This document shows, piece after piece, positions 35,492 to 47,051 of a stretch of 64,000 bases of DNA. Every line of letters begins with the position of its first letter. The stretch's first letter is position 1. This DNA comes from Ailanthus altissimus (Eukaryota; Streptophyta; Magnoliopsida; Sapindales; Simaroubaceae): contig OX327705.1 in assembly GCA_946807835.1 (NCBI GenBank), positions 14,228,501 through 14,292,500 on the forward strand, in the 5' to 3' direction. The position numbers and the translations under genes are program-made. A model generated the notes under the pieces. The model searched no databases. It was not told where the DNA came from and was given only the letters and a program-made list of their open reading frames with translations.

Positions 35492-36480
35492 GTAGTTTGA
35501 GAATTGTACCTTCAATTTAATAATTTGTGCTAGTAATCTAGCGAATATAACATTTCGTGTAGATAGTAAACAAATATGTGATTACCATGCAATTGCATCA
35601 ATCAAAATCATAGAAGAGCGAAAAAAAGGTCCACGTGGTAAATGAATTTGATCAACAAATATCTCCTTGAAAATTGGTAAAAATGATAGAAATTCTAGAC
35701 CAATCTTAAAATGAATGGTCTAACAACAAGTTTGACTTCTGAGCAAGTGGTACAAAAACTCTTATTAGATAACAAAATCTTCAGGTTCTTTAATAGATGT
35801 CCATGAGAATTTTTAATAGTCCTACGCATCACAGTTGATCATAAATGACCAAGGTTGTTATGCCATAGCACAAAATTTTTGGATCACTAAACTTCTGGTT
35901 CATTGCTGTGTAACTTTCAATTGAATAATACAAACTAGATGGTAAGGTATAAAGCTCTTTAAGTATGCATTTCTTATTTGAGATGTTGTATTTTTATTCA
36001 AAGTCTCAATGTGATATCCATTTTGACGAATATATTTAAAATTGAGCATATATTTTTTATATTTGCCTATATAAAGCTTCACTTATATATAATTTTATTC
36101 CATTTGCTAATAAGATTATTACCCTTCTAGAGCCTCCAATTAGATCTACAAGACATGATATCACTTTTCATTCAAAAAAATTTATTTTGAAAAATAGTGT
36201 ATGTAATTATATTATTAGTCAAATAAGCATCCCAATTTTTTCAAAGTGGACAATTCATCTTTAAAAGTTATTCATTACATAACAATTTATGGTACATACA
36301 GGGTGATAAAGTCACATTTTATACAAAAAAACATAACATAAAAATATTAATTAAAACCATGATAATTAGTGTTCCCATTCTTTTTCCAAAAAGATTAAAG
36401 ACATCTGTATAAGTAAGAGTTTTACGATATTAAATCATCAATAAAATTTGTCTCTATATTTTATTATTTTTTCTTGGTAA
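35492..36480 (-). pseudogene. copia protease/integrase relic
   Basis: Fragments on the minus strand: KYMLNFKYIRQNGYHIETLN (near 36000-36070, region before integrase), FKEIFVDQIHLPRGPF (near 35610-35670, the integrase core start with its first acidic site changed) and NVIFARLLAQIIKLKVQF (near 35520-35580). Stops and shifts throughout. Solo LTR A separates it from the rest of the element. Confidence 0.65.
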
Positions 36481-36506
36481 ATGCCTCATAATGCACTATA
36501 TTAATT

Positions 36507-37484
36507 AAAAAAAATGATATTTTTTATCCTTGAAATATGACCTAATACCCAATTTTATTCCTAAAATTTCACATTACCTAATTTTATTCCCCTCTATTAG
36601 TCAATAATTGTTAGATTTAACAATAAAGTTATTTTTTTATACAATGACACTTTTGTCTATGATGAAATTCAAGTGTTAATTATTATTTTTATGTGTTAAT
36701 AAATGATTGCCCATTGATAAAAAAAAAGGACACGTGGCACATTTGGATAGATTAATTTTAATATTTATTTTTAAAAAATAAATTATTAAAAAAATAGAAC
36801 CCTCAACGTTAGAAGACATTCGGTGATGGTGGGCTACCATTAGCTACTGGACTTTAATGATAAAAGTTATCAAAATTTATGTTATTAGACTTTATTTTTT
36901 GTGATCTACACAATGCTGGGTCATTTTGTTTTACAAAAAAAAGACCAGAAGGTGGCCAAATATGGTGGGAGAGTGGCGGCGACTGCTATTCATCGTGCAC
37001 CTACACCACTATTAGATAGATTGACAACCGGTCTATCCAGCAATGGCAGCGGTGCACATCATCACCGAGGTGCGCGTTACTGTTGCACCATTTGATGACG
37101 AACTTTGTCCCATGGTGAAGCTTGGCGGGCACTACATTCATTGTAAAATGGTGGCGATGATGACAAAAAAAGGAGTCAATTATATAAATTTTGATATTTT
37201 TTGTCGTCTAAGTATGGCGACCGGTGACTGATGAGTGAGGACTAGTGGTGGCTCTCTATTGAGCTAACTGTAGTAAATTTTTTTATTTATTTAATAATAA
37301 ATTATTATTTGATACATGTCAGAGTGTCTGAATATCTTCTTATTAAGTTATGATTTTACCCTTTAAAAGTTAGATCTAATTGTAACTGACCTAATGAATA
37401 GGAATAAAATTGGGTAATTTAAAACTTTAGGGACAAAATTGTGGGTATTAGGCCATATTCCAAAGAGATAATGTTATTTTTTTT
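36507..37484. mobile_element. MULE-like element with about 90-bp TIRs
   Basis: The left end (about 36507-36600) and right end (about 37392-37484) are inverted copies. Matching phrases include GACCTAATACCCA / TGGGTATTAGGCC and CCTAATTTTATTCC / GGAATAAAATTGGG. The interior holds ACACGTGGCAC and a GC-rich block at 36950-37130 (GTGGCGGCGACTG, CAATGGCAGCGGTGCAC). No transposase, so non-autonomous. The small ORFs in the GC-rich block are not genes. Target duplication not resolved. Confidence 0.7.
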
Positions 37485-37532
37485 CATATAAAAGTTAATA
37501 ACTAAGCTTATTTAGAAATCTTGCCTATAACA

Positions 37533-37728
37533 TGTTATAAAAAAAAATAATAAAAAGGAAAAACTAAAGATAACTGAAGTACTGAAAGTTTTGAAAATTA
37601 TTCTAGTATTTCTAAAAGTATTGAAAGTGAATGAATTACAAAAGGGGTTGTACTCACATTTATAGGAGAAAATAAAAGGTAAAATTCACCAATTTACCCC
37701 TATCGCCTCACTACTTAACTTTCTCAAC
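37533..37728 (-). repeat. 5' LTR of the second copia element
   Basis: On the minus strand TGTTGAGAAAG...TTTTATAACA. A degenerate PBS-like sequence (TGTTATAGGC) follows immediately at its inner side. Confidence 0.65.
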
Positions 37729-37739
37729 ACAATAATAAA

Positions 37740-38700
37740 AATAATGTTAAAACTAGCTTTTATACAAGAAGATTTAGCATTCAAGACCTCCTTGAAACAC
37801 AGAAACATTGACAACTTTCCAGCAAAGGTCAAATCAAAGATATACAAGGGAGCTTCTATTTAGCTCTTAAAGAGTCCACATTTTATTTAAATTCCTATTG
37901 GCAAATGATGAACTTAACTTTTGGGAGAAATGCTAAACTTTAAAATGGTAGCACTATTTAATGGCTTAAAGACAAAAATATAGAGAGCAAGATCATTCTT
38001 TGTTGAAAATATTAAAAGGTATTTCAAAATAAATAATTTAAAAGTCAATTATCATACGGAGCAAATGACCAAGTAAAAATAAGAGCTAGTGCCACACATT
38101 AGAGGTTAAGGTCGGGACATTGGAACCACAAAAAGATTTTGTTCAAAAGTTAGTATTTGAGCATTGGGGTACCCATATCCAAAGTTGCAGTGTTGGAACC
38201 TCAAAAGGTTTCTCAAGTCTGAGCATTTGGGTGCCCAGATCCAACGCCACAACACTAGAACATCAAAATTTTAGATAAGAACATTATAATATGAGCTCTA
38301 TGACGGCGAGAGGTCAGCATTAAGGCATAACATAGTTATCGAGCAATTGACACAACGCTGGGAAGTCAAAGCTGGGGAATTGGTAATAGTTTATGTCTAA
38401 ACAACCACTGTGACTAATAGTCTTTGTGACTGTTGGAAAAGGTTTGGTAGTTGTACAAATAATAACCTTTACACTAAATAAGTGGCCTATCTTAGATGTG
38501 ACATAGACATATTTTGCCTAATTTACTTGTTAATACTTGGCCTTAAATTCTCACTCTAAGTTTTAAAAGAAAAATTACTTATTATTCAAGAAAGTTGCAT
38601 TGAGTGTGTATTCTTATAACTATTCTTTCTTTCATTGAATCATGGAGGCTATACTATCTTCCAACCCTTTTGCACCAAGAAATTAGTTTTGAAGGGTAGA
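37740..38700. other. gene-free DNA with imperfect GC-rich repeats
   Basis: At 38105-38330 three imperfect units of about 55-60 bp end GAACCACAAAAAG, GAACCTCAAAAGG and GAACATCAAAATT. They include AGCATTxGGGTxCCCA-type palindromes and a GATCCAACGCC phrase. The layout recalls the GC-rich modules of the solo LTRs. No boundaries of an element were found. Confidence 0.45.
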
Positions 38701-38708
38701 AATAATCT

Positions 38709-38990
38709 TAAAGACAATGCCTAACATGCATTGATATATTATAAATAATGCATTCGATATCTAGTATTTCTTACATTCTTATTGATCACACCTTTGTTAA
38801 TTCTCAATTAGTAAATTTTTCCTGATATAGATGTTGAAGTGCATTAAGGACAGTGCCAAACATGCCTTGATATCTTATAAATAATGCATTCGATATCTAG
38901 TATTTTTTGCATTCTTGTTGATCATACCTTTGTCAATTCTCAATTAGTAAAATTATTCCTAATATAGATGTTGAAGTGCATTAAGGGTCC
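38709..38990 (+). repeat. tandem duplication, 136-bp period
   Basis: Two copies of a unit containing ATAAATAATGCATTCGATAT and ATATAGATGTTGAAGTGCAT, starting near 38709 and 38849. A few substitutions separate them. Non-coding. Confidence 0.85.
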
Positions 38991-39258
38991 CACAAGCATT
39001 AACACAGTGGAATTATATGTAATTAATCAACAAATACACTCAAATAACAAATCAATTACAGCATGAGCAACAAAAAATATACCCTTGATGTACTTTGGTG
39101 AAGATATCAATCTGGAGTTCACCTTGAAGTAATTCATTGATCAATTCTAGTTCGTAACGATCCAGTGGGATTACAAAGCTAGAATGACAGCATCTTAATC
39201 TCTAGCAAGATCAATTTTTAGATTCAAATGAGTTTAACATTTGAACTTTTCTCTTATT

Positions 39259-39475
39259 TGACCAAAATATGAATTATGAACTTAATTGCAACATTTGCAA
39301 AACTTAGCTTATATATGGCCAAAAAAAAAAAAGGAATTTATTTGCAACATTTGCAAAGTTTAAAAATGACCAAAATATGAATTATGAACTTAATTGCAAC
39401 ATTTGCAAAACTTAGCTTATATATGGCCAAAAAAAAAAGGAATTTATTTGCAACATTTGCAAAGTTTAAAAAACT
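39259..39475 (+). repeat. tandem duplication, 108-bp period
   Basis: Two nearly identical units beginning GACCAAAATATGAATTATGA at 39259 and 39367, differing mainly in the length of an A run. High identity suggests a recent duplication. Confidence 0.88.
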
Positions 39476-39687
39476 TGGCTAATGAATGTTTAACACTTAT
39501 CTTTAATGCATCTCCTGCATGAAGACAAGTGTCCCACTTCCCTTTCCACTTGTCACCCATTAAATCTATGTATATGACATGTGTCACTCTTACATTAATT
39601 AATTACTTTAACTAATAAAATACAGGTTTAACACTTAAACCTTAACATATATGTTTTCTGAGAAATCTTAGAAAAAAATTTACTTTC

Positions 39688-39830
39688 TGACCTATGGCAG
39701 AATGGTTAAAGTGCCCAACTTATAATTAGCGAATTCATAGGTTCAATTCCTACTAGATGCACATTAATAGGACCCTCTAATAAGTCTATTGGAATTGGTT
39801 CTATATCAATGGAATCTTATCATCAAACAA
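39688..39830 (+). pseudogene. plastid-derived trnI-CAU with 3' flank
   Basis: 39688-39761 follows plastid tRNA-Ile(CAU): GGCAGAATGGTTAAAG (D arm), CCCAACTTATAATTAGCG (anticodon arm, CAT changed to TAT), GGTTCAATTCCTACTAGATG (T arm and acceptor). The next 65 bp (AGGACCCTCTAATAAGTC, then TCTATTGGAATTGG) match the plastid sequence between trnI-CAU and ycf2. Scattered transitions and a broken anticodon make it non-functional nuclear plastid DNA. Confidence 0.85.
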
Positions 39831-39915
39831 AATTAATTTTTGGGGCACAACAATAATTTGTATTTTAAAATTATATCATAAGGTTTTGTAGTCATTGAGG
39901 AATTCATATTGGGTT

Positions 39916-39987
39916 TAGGGATAACCAGACTCAAACTAATGGCTTATACTACCTCAAGGTGATACTCTACCGCTGAGTTATATCCCT
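39916..39987 (-). pseudogene. plastid-derived trnV-GAC
   Basis: A 72-nt minus-strand match to plastid tRNA-Val(GAC): AGGGATATAACTCAGCGGTA at the 5' end, CACCTTGAGG in the anticodon arm (anticodon third base C changed to G), and a T arm ending GGTTATCCCTA. The flank to about 40059 (AACTCAACGCCACTATT on the plus strand) also matches plastid sequence upstream of trnV-GAC. Confidence 0.85.
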
Positions 39988-40059
39988 TCTCTACCCCACT
40001 AAGAAATAGAGCTGACTAATCCTAAGTCAAAAGGTTGAGAAACTCAACGCCACTATTTG

Positions 40060-40318
40060 ATATCCAACCTATAATTGCAATGACCTAATTGTAAGAGTGA
40101 AGCTCTACCAACTAAGCTATATCCCCCTAAGCTAAGTAGAGTATGCATGAAGAAGGTTGATGCTTCATCTCTTATTTTTCTTTTCCTTTGCGCAGCTAGG
40201 CTATCCTGGATTTAAACTAGAGACCTCGTCTATAAAGTAAATCATCGCACTTACGGTCTAAATAATTGGGAGAGAATTAACAAATTCTATTTCAGAAGCA
40301 ATTCATCATTGGTTTCAT
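40060..40318 (-). pseudogene. plastid-derived trnI-GAU 3' exon and trnA-UGC 5' exon
   Basis: On the minus strand, from 40318: intron end (AATTCTCTCCCAATTATTTA), trnI-GAU 3' exon (ACGAGGTCTCTAGTTTAAAT, near 40197-40236), the short spacer with CTTCATGCATACTC, and trnA-UGC 5' exon (GGGGGATATAGCTTAGTTGG, near 40090-40127) running into its intron. This is the plastid rRNA-operon spacer, with transitions throughout. It joins directly to trnV flank with rrn16 missing. Confidence 0.82.
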
Positions 40319-40494
40319 TGCTTGTTGCTTTGTCTGGTTCAATAACATTACTTATCTTAGTGAGTTTTATAGGCTCACTATCCTCGAAGCTTCTCAAGCT
40401 CAAGCATTTACATTTCTAGTTAGAGACCAATGCTTTGAGGCTAACGTGGGATTCAAGGGCCTAGTAGTTTAATTAAATATCGACTTAGCCCTAC
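40319..40494. other. short unassigned segment
   Basis: Nothing recognised between the plastid-derived DNA and the dispersed repeat that follows. Confidence 0.35.
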
Positions 40495-41045
40495 TCTAGT
40501 GCTCAATGAGTATAATTTATATTATGAGACTTCCTAAGTTCACACCCTTTTGTCTTACGAAATTTTTTTGTAACTCTGTAAATAAAGCTCTATAAACATG
40601 TTACGGATATTATAGAATGACACATTGAACCATACAAGCTAGGGTCAACCATATCTGTGTAATCCTTTCGTCACCTATATCCTGAAAGAGTAGAGAAATA
40701 GATCAACATCGTCAAATCTCCATACGCTCGACCATGAACTTATCTCTAGACTTGTGTTTCTATAAATAATATCCGCAAAATCTTTTATAATATTATTTAA
40801 TCATATGAAAAACTCTATTATAGGGTTTATGCTTGTGGCTATAAGACTTTTTAAAATATAATTTCGCGGCAACAAGATAAACGACTTACTCATATGAACT
40901 GACAGATTCTATATTTATACATACCAAACTCTATGAGTATCGAATTATACCCAATGACACTTAGAGGTTAAATCATAAAAGGTCTTTGACATGTGTGAAA
41001 TAAGTAGATCATTCACAAGCTCATTATGATATTAAGATTAAAGGA
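40495..41045 (+). repeat. dispersed repeat family, copy 1
   Basis: About 550 bp also present, with substitutions, at 51045-51600 on the same strand. Shared phrases include TTGAACCATACAAG, ATATCCGCAAA and ATAAAAGGTCTxTxACATG. No ORF. Probably a piece of an LTR or untranslated leader of an unidentified retrotransposon. Confidence 0.8.
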
Positions 41046-41699
41046 CCACGAATACTATTTAACTCTAGAAGACTCTCTATTGACGATTCTATAGGATGTG
41101 TATTGAAGGTCCTCATGAGTCAACTCAATACTCAGTCCTTACTGAATATCTGTATGCCTTACGAGCTTCTACTAAGCTCACGGTCTATTAAAATTAACCA
41201 CCTAAAATAATCTAGATATAGACACACACTGATCTGAAAGAAATATCGATCGACCCGTATCGGCCACCATGGATCAAAAATGATATTTTTTAGAACATAT
41301 TGCATAATGACATTTCTTAGCGTCATTTGCTACTCATCGGAACTATGTCATTACTATAATATACTTGGGTCTTTTTTCACTTCAGATAAGGTTCTAACTC
41401 TTGTAATGCTAATCTTTTAGTGTTGAATCAAACTCTTTTGGATCAGATCTAAACTCTATTATATTTATAATGTGTAGAAATGTAACAAGCTTAGTATCAT
41501 ATAATTAAGTACTAACGATTATATTGAAATATTTATTGTATAAATATCAAAATATTTATATAAATTATAATGGCACGTAAGCACCAACTCCAACATTATA
41601 TACAATAGAGTTAATATTTATTGTAAAATTTGATTAAGAGGAAAACTTTGATCAGAAACTTGGAATTCTCTGACATTCAAAATTGCAGAACAATGCCCT
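41046..41699. other. gene-free DNA
   Basis: No coding pattern. It may extend the repeat to its left. Nothing else supported. Confidence 0.35.
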
Positions 41700-41714
41700 C
41701 TTTTACCAAAGAAC

Positions 41715-41965
41715 CTACATAACCACCCCATCTGGCCCATGTGTCACAGGTCGGATATTTGTTATTGACTCAAAAGATTAGCCTATTATGTAATGTTATC
41801 TACATGTCCATATATACCCAAGATTTATCCAATTTTTATATGATGTTTGGGGCCTACATACTAATGAAAATTTGAGTCTGCTCTAATATCATTTGTCACA
41901 GGTCTGATACTTGCCACTGATCTAAAAAATTAGCTTATTAAATAATACTGCCTACTTACTTATAT
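41715..41965 (+). repeat. imperfect direct repeat, about 155-bp period
   Basis: TxTGTCACAGGTCxGATAxTTG followed by ACTxAAAAxATTAGCxTATTA occurs near 41740 and again near 41893. Looks like part of a retrotransposon LTR, but no boundaries were found. Confidence 0.6.
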
Positions 41966-43860
41966 ATATTTAAAATTCACATAATTTTTATTTGATATAG
42001 AATGTAACACCTGTGAGCCTCGCCCCTAGTACACCATTATCCTTACAAACCTTTAATGGTTCTTCTAATTCAGGACAGCCGATAAGAGAAAAGGATAGAA
42101 GGAAACATGAATAACATGCTTTTGACAGTGTGAGATTTTTTGTCAAAATTTTCTATCGGACCACTGATAGATAAAATATAACCGAGGACTTGCATAACAA
42201 ACTTGAATTCGAGCTAGGGGGTGTGAACAGGGAATGCCAACAACATGACAAGGTGAATAAAAAAAAATCGGTAACAAATAAAGGAACAATTTCAAAAAAT
42301 GCATGAAGAAAAATTGATTTACAATTATAGAGAAACAATTTACAAGAAAACATGGTTTCTCATTTTCTTGCTATTACTACTGTCCAAAACTGAAGGTAAT
42401 GTACAACGGGAAAAGTTGCTCGTATATGGAAAAAATAAAAATAATAAACAGCTTACAAAAGCATAGAAAATGAACAAATGAGTACCTTAACAACAATGGC
42501 AGAATCCAAAGGAGTCCTATTACCAACAAATGCTACACTAAACACAATCCTTCAACATTAAAAAAAAGTTGACTTTTGATATCGTCTCTTCTAGTTTCAT
42601 TTCAAGCTTTATACCAAGTACAATATGAAATTTCCCAAAACCAAATTTGGATTACAAAGATATGGCTAATTGATTGAAGAGATCAAGAGATATTCTTAAA
42701 GTTATAGAAAAAAGACTCGAAAATAGTCGAGCAAGCCACAATATCTCTTATTATTGTAATAAGCCACAAAATTGCAAAGTAAGACCCAACGCAGGACAAA
42801 AAACTTCTAGTAGCCAACCGACACTCAACAACTAATATTGTTATTGTAATTTGTAGCACCAATATAATGGCCTACTGAGATTCTGCCAAAGAATTATCAA
42901 TTCCAAAGTTCCACCAGCATATAATTGATTGCGGGGATTTTTATTATTATTTTATAATTAATCTTTTACTCAAAACCATTTTTATTTTTATAATACTGAG
43001 GTATCAGTATTTTATTAATACTAAAAGTTTTAATGAGTCCTTACATAATATAGTTATATCAACATATTTTTATTTTCATTGACATTATTTTAAAAAATAT
43101 TAATAACTTGATGTAAGTGAAGACTAATTTTTAATAGTACTTATAGTCAAGGGCAACATCACCCACCTCCACATTTTTATCACAAAACATGACATCAATC
43201 TTGCAATCTGCCATCCGATTAAACACAAAGCAGAAAAGACATTTACAAATATATCTCTTGAAAATATACAATAAAAGTTAAAACATAACAAACAATATAA
43301 CCCAATTTGCATAAACCATTGCTATAATCCATTTTCATAACTAAATGTTTCGACTCATTTACATCCTCATGTACGGAATCTCCATTAATTCAACTTTTCA
43401 TCAATATTCAAACCCATTTTTACAAACCCACCATTCTTCAAACCGTGTTGTATTTCTAATAAGAAAAGTATTTCTTTCACGTAAGATGCTATTTAATCTA
43501 AAATTTCTACCATTCCACAAACCCACTATTCCCCTATCTAGGCTCACCTTAAAAAAAAAAAAAAACTCACTAAATTACCAAACAAAAAATTGGAATTTTA
43601 TAAAACCCATTTACAATTTAACAAAACACGTCCCCAATTTAACCAAACCCTCATCAACCACCATCTTAAACCACTTTTTATAACAAGAAATGAATCCACA
43701 TTTTCCCATAATATTATCCTTTTTCTTTTTATATGCTTACCATTTTGTTGATGGACAAAAAGCTTGATTCTCAAATATCTTTTTCCAAGTTAGGGTGTTC
43801 AATAAATGAAATTATCTCATCAGTTTGCTCTCAAAATGAATAAGTGAAAGTGTTGATTCG
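41966..43860. other. gene-free DNA
   Basis: No supported gene or element. A 112-codon frame at 43345-43683 is built from CCCACxxTTC-type low-complexity sequence and A runs, and is not credible as protein. TGTAACACCTGTGAGCC near 42003 resembles a gypsy LTR start, but no matching end was found. Confidence 0.4.
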
Positions 43861-43864
43861 TACA

Positions 43865-44300
43865 AAATAGAGAAGAGAAAATGATTTAGGGTTCTTTAGT
43901 CTGTTATTTTTGGTGACAATGGACTCATATAAAGACAAAATCTGAAATTCTTAAATAAAATGCACACAAGTCAAAGTACGTTTTTATCTTAAAAATGTTA
44001 CTTTTTCATATTAACATTATAACGCAAGGGTTAAAGTAGAATTTTCAAAAGATTGGGGATTAAGCCGGTATATTCAAATATAACCAAGGACGAAACTTGT
44101 AACTTTCTTATAAATATAATAATTATGTTAATTATTATTGCATCAGACACTAGAATATCTATGTAGCCATTGTCAGCAACAACCTCCAAACTCTAAATTC
44201 TAGATTTACAGGTTGGTAGAGTTAATATTAGTATTTGAGAATCATAGGAGTACAAAAAAATATCTTTAATTATGACAATATTATAACATGCTATTAAATA
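43865..44300 (+). repeat. dispersed repeat family 2, copy 1
   Basis: Shares long blocks with 48220-48720 and with 47846-48215, for example AAAATGCACACAAGTCAAAG, AGACACTAGAATATCTATGT and TAACATGCTATTAAA. Non-coding. Copy 1 and copy 3 have the same left extent; copy 2 starts mid-unit. Confidence 0.8.
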
Positions 44301-44302
44301 AT

Positions 44303-44975
44303 TGTTAAGAAAAAAATAAGTAAAGTCTCGTATTAGTTGGAAATAAGAAGGATTATGAATTTATAAAGAGTTAATTATATTTTTATTTGTATGAAAGTTT
44401 TTTGGTAGAGTTCAAGAATAAAATTATAAAAATTTAAGTTCGAAGTAGACAATATCATACTAATATAAAAATATGTATGGTTCGTTGAACTCCTGACAAT
44501 GGTATCAGAGCAGTGCCCCAGAGTTGCCATGTGGTGAAAATCTTCGGTGCAAAATGAAAAGGTAGTGAGCCTATGCAAACCCCTGGGTTGCGATGGTTCC
44601 ATGATTATACTCTAGAGATAGGAGTTGATGTGCTTCAGGCTTCACGTAAGGCGTGCGATGCTAACACAGTGATGCGAAACTGACCTGATAGTGCGGGCTC
44701 TCAATAGTAGGCAATACTCTGATACTTCACGTAAGGCATGAGCGGTCAACGCAATGAAGATGAATAGCAGACTATTAGGGGAGCAGATGAAATATTGTTT
44801 GAGAAGAGACTGAGTGGTCCTTTGTTCAAAGAGAAAATTGTTAAGAAAACATAAACAAAGTCTCACATTAACTAGAAATGGGAAGGATCATAAGTTTATA
44901 AGAAGTTAACCATATCTTTATTGGTATGAGGCTTTTTGGATAGAGCCCAAGAGCAACAACAACTGGTATCAGAGC
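44303..44975 (+). mobile_element. short-LTR (TRIM-like) retroelement with two primer-binding sites
   Basis: LTR-like copy 1 is 44303-44498 (TGTTAAGAAAA...CTCCTGACA), followed by TGGTATCAGAGC at 44500-44511. A 330-bp internal region without ORF follows, then a purine-rich AAGAGAAAAT and a shorter LTR-like copy 2 from 44839 to about 44963, again followed by TGGTATCAGAGC at 44964-44975. Both LTR copies share AAAGTCTC, GAAATxxGAAGGAT and TTTATAAxxAGTTAA. LTRs under 200 bp with no coding region fit a TRIM. The second PBS shows that another element begins there. Confidence 0.75.
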
Positions 44976-47051
44976 AATAGTTTCTTGAATATATATTTTT
45001 GGTGTTATGATTTATTTTATTTAAATAATAATTTACTGGTATGTGTGTTTGAGTGGGTATTTGCATTTTATAATACTCATGTGATGAATAATTATTTGAT
45101 GTATGGATTCTTTGATCGTTAATTATATGGTCCTCTAAAATTGATTTTAATTACTTGTATATTTATTAAATCAAAATTGTGTAAACTCATAAAGGGGTAT
45201 AGAATTTTTTGTAATATATATATATATATATATATTGTTGATTCTCTGGATGCTGAAAGAATAAATTGAAACATATTCATATGGAAGAAAATAAGCAGAA
45301 GACGGAAATAAACAAAAAGAAAAAAGAAAAAAGCAGCAAAAAAAGGCGAAGAGGCAGTGGGCACTTTACCCACTTCCAATTTGCAAGTTATGGCCAGGGA
45401 GCCAAAAGTTAGCTACCCTGGCCACGTACATAAGAGATGCAATGCATCTTTGCCTTACATGTTCAGCCATGGCCATTGCTGAAATATCAGGGCCTCCTGG
45501 TCTTGGCAGATAGGAGGCCAGATGCAGCTTTGTTGCATCTGGAGGTGGCCTAAGGCTGTTGACAATGGCAACTGCCACCATGGGCAGGCAGTGTTTATAT
45601 TGTTGCCCTAAGAGCTTTAGGGTAGAAATATGGCTCTTAATTTTGGACTTGGGAAGCCAAAGTAAAATTGGATTTGATATTTATAGTATTTAGGCTTTAA
45701 ACGGACAAAATTATTTTTGAGAAAAAAAAATCCAAGAGTTGGATAATCTTGCAAAATATACAATAGGCTTGAGAAAAGTTCTTAAGCCTATATGTATAAA
45801 ATAACAAAGAAAATAAACTGTGATCGTTATGAACTTGAGAAGGCCACGTATAATTAGGCCTACATGCTTGTACCTTTTATATAATTTGATTATTTTTATT
45901 TTATGGGTTGTAATTAAAAATCTCAAAGGACTCGACCAAAGTTAAATTAAATATTAATTTATGTTATTTATTTATGTAATAAATTATAATATGATCATAC
46001 ATAATCACATGTCATGCATTTGTACCCATTTATATTATTGTAATATGACATGCATACATGCTCTAATTAGAATTTAAATAATTTATTTTATTATGGCATA
46101 TTATTATTAATAAGATTAAATTAGTGGATTAATTAACACATTTAGAACTTGCATAATTAATTAAATAATGTGAAATTAGATTTAATAGTTAAATTAGTAA
46201 TTTCATATTATTCTAGGTAACTTAAATTAAATAGTTTGATTTAGGATTACTTAGAAATTTATTAATAAAATTATTGATTTTATTATTTATAAAATAAATA
46301 ATTAATCTAATAATTGAAAAACTAGGTTCACCTAAATTGTTAGGCCTTTTAAAAAAAAATAATTAGACTAATGAACTTAGGCTCACTAAGATTGGACTTT
46401 AAGATTAATGAATTATACTAAGTAATTTATTATATGAGATATAATAATTTGCAGAGATTATAAAACATAAAATATTTTATAAATTATAGAAAAACACATA
46501 AGTTAAAAATAGTGAGTGGGAGAGGGTACATGACAATGGACTCACCGGTCTCTATTATTAGTACAACATCATGAGATATAGGTAACGCCTCACGATGCTT
46601 TATTTTTGTCCTCCCTATGGAGGGTGTCCGCCTATGTCAATAACAAGGTTGACTTTTTAGAAATAGAATTAAGTGATTTATTTCATAATTGACTAACCCT
46701 ACAGCTGTAATTTTTGAGTTAAGTCACCTTGATCCGAAATAATGGGTTACTCTCATAAAGATAAAATTAAATAGTTAATCATATCTTGACCGAAATAAAC
46801 AGTAGTTAATGGGTAAAAAAACATATGACATATTTTGAACTTTGTCTACTAATTTGAGATAGTCTCAATTTTAATTTAAATTTAATGTAACCTACCCTAC
46901 GGCAGCACATTAATTGTTAAATTAAACTATTGTAGATTAGTATTATTTTATGTTTCTAAATAAATGCATTCATGCATCACATTTACTATTATGAAAAGTA
47001 CTATAATATTTATTCAAGTATTCTTAAAATTGTTTTATTTTTTTCAGGATC
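44976..47051 (+). mobile_element. long untranslated leader of a copia element
   Basis: The sequence runs from the second primer-binding site to a gag start with no coding frame. It contains an (AT)n microsatellite at about 45217-45235, a GC-rich island at 45390-45600 and an intron-like 3' end (TTTTTTTCAG, ending 47047) five bases before the gag ATG. A spliced leader is possible. The order PBS, leader, gag supports one element with the short LTR at 44839 as its 5' LTR. Confidence 0.5.
45390..45605. repeat. GC-rich island with short hairpins
   Basis: CCAGATGCA...TGCATCTGG forms a 9-bp stem with a short loop, and AGATGCAATGCATCT is nearly palindromic. An open frame on the minus strand spans it (71 codons, alanine- and proline-rich) with no recognised family. 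I treat it as chance in GC-rich sequence. Confidence 0.45.

Larger units (their letters stand above)
29740..37728 (-). mobile_element. degraded Ty1/copia element with three nested insertions
   Basis: Short related LTRs (about 200 bp) lie at 37533-37728 (5') and about 29740-29961 (3'), with decayed protease/integrase at 35.5-36.5 kb and RT/RNase H at 30.28-32.17 kb on the minus strand between them. A purine tract (AAGGGAGAG, minus strand) abuts the 3' LTR. Nested in it are a solo LTR (32191-33653), another of the same group (34122-35486) and a long-TIR element (36507-37484). gag was not recognised and is probably deleted. Confidence 0.75.

Noticed and set aside
38709..39475. CRISPR-like array from regular repeats
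   Set aside because: Only two-copy tandem duplications of 136 and 108 bp without spacers, in a plant genome.
39688..40318. Functional nuclear tRNA genes
   Set aside because: Sequence follows plastid tRNAs including flanks and an intron, and the two readable anticodons are mutated.
42003..42020. Possible gypsy solo LTR start (TGTAACACCTGTGAGCC)
   Set aside because: No matching TACA/TGACA end with a 5-bp duplication was found downstream.
43345..43683. 112-codon open frame
   Set aside because: Low-complexity CCCAC/TTC repeats and A runs, no conserved domain, no splice or promoter context.
45366..45581. 71-codon alanine/proline-rich minus-strand frame
   Set aside because: Looks protein-like but has no family match, lies in a retroelement leader and overlaps hairpins.
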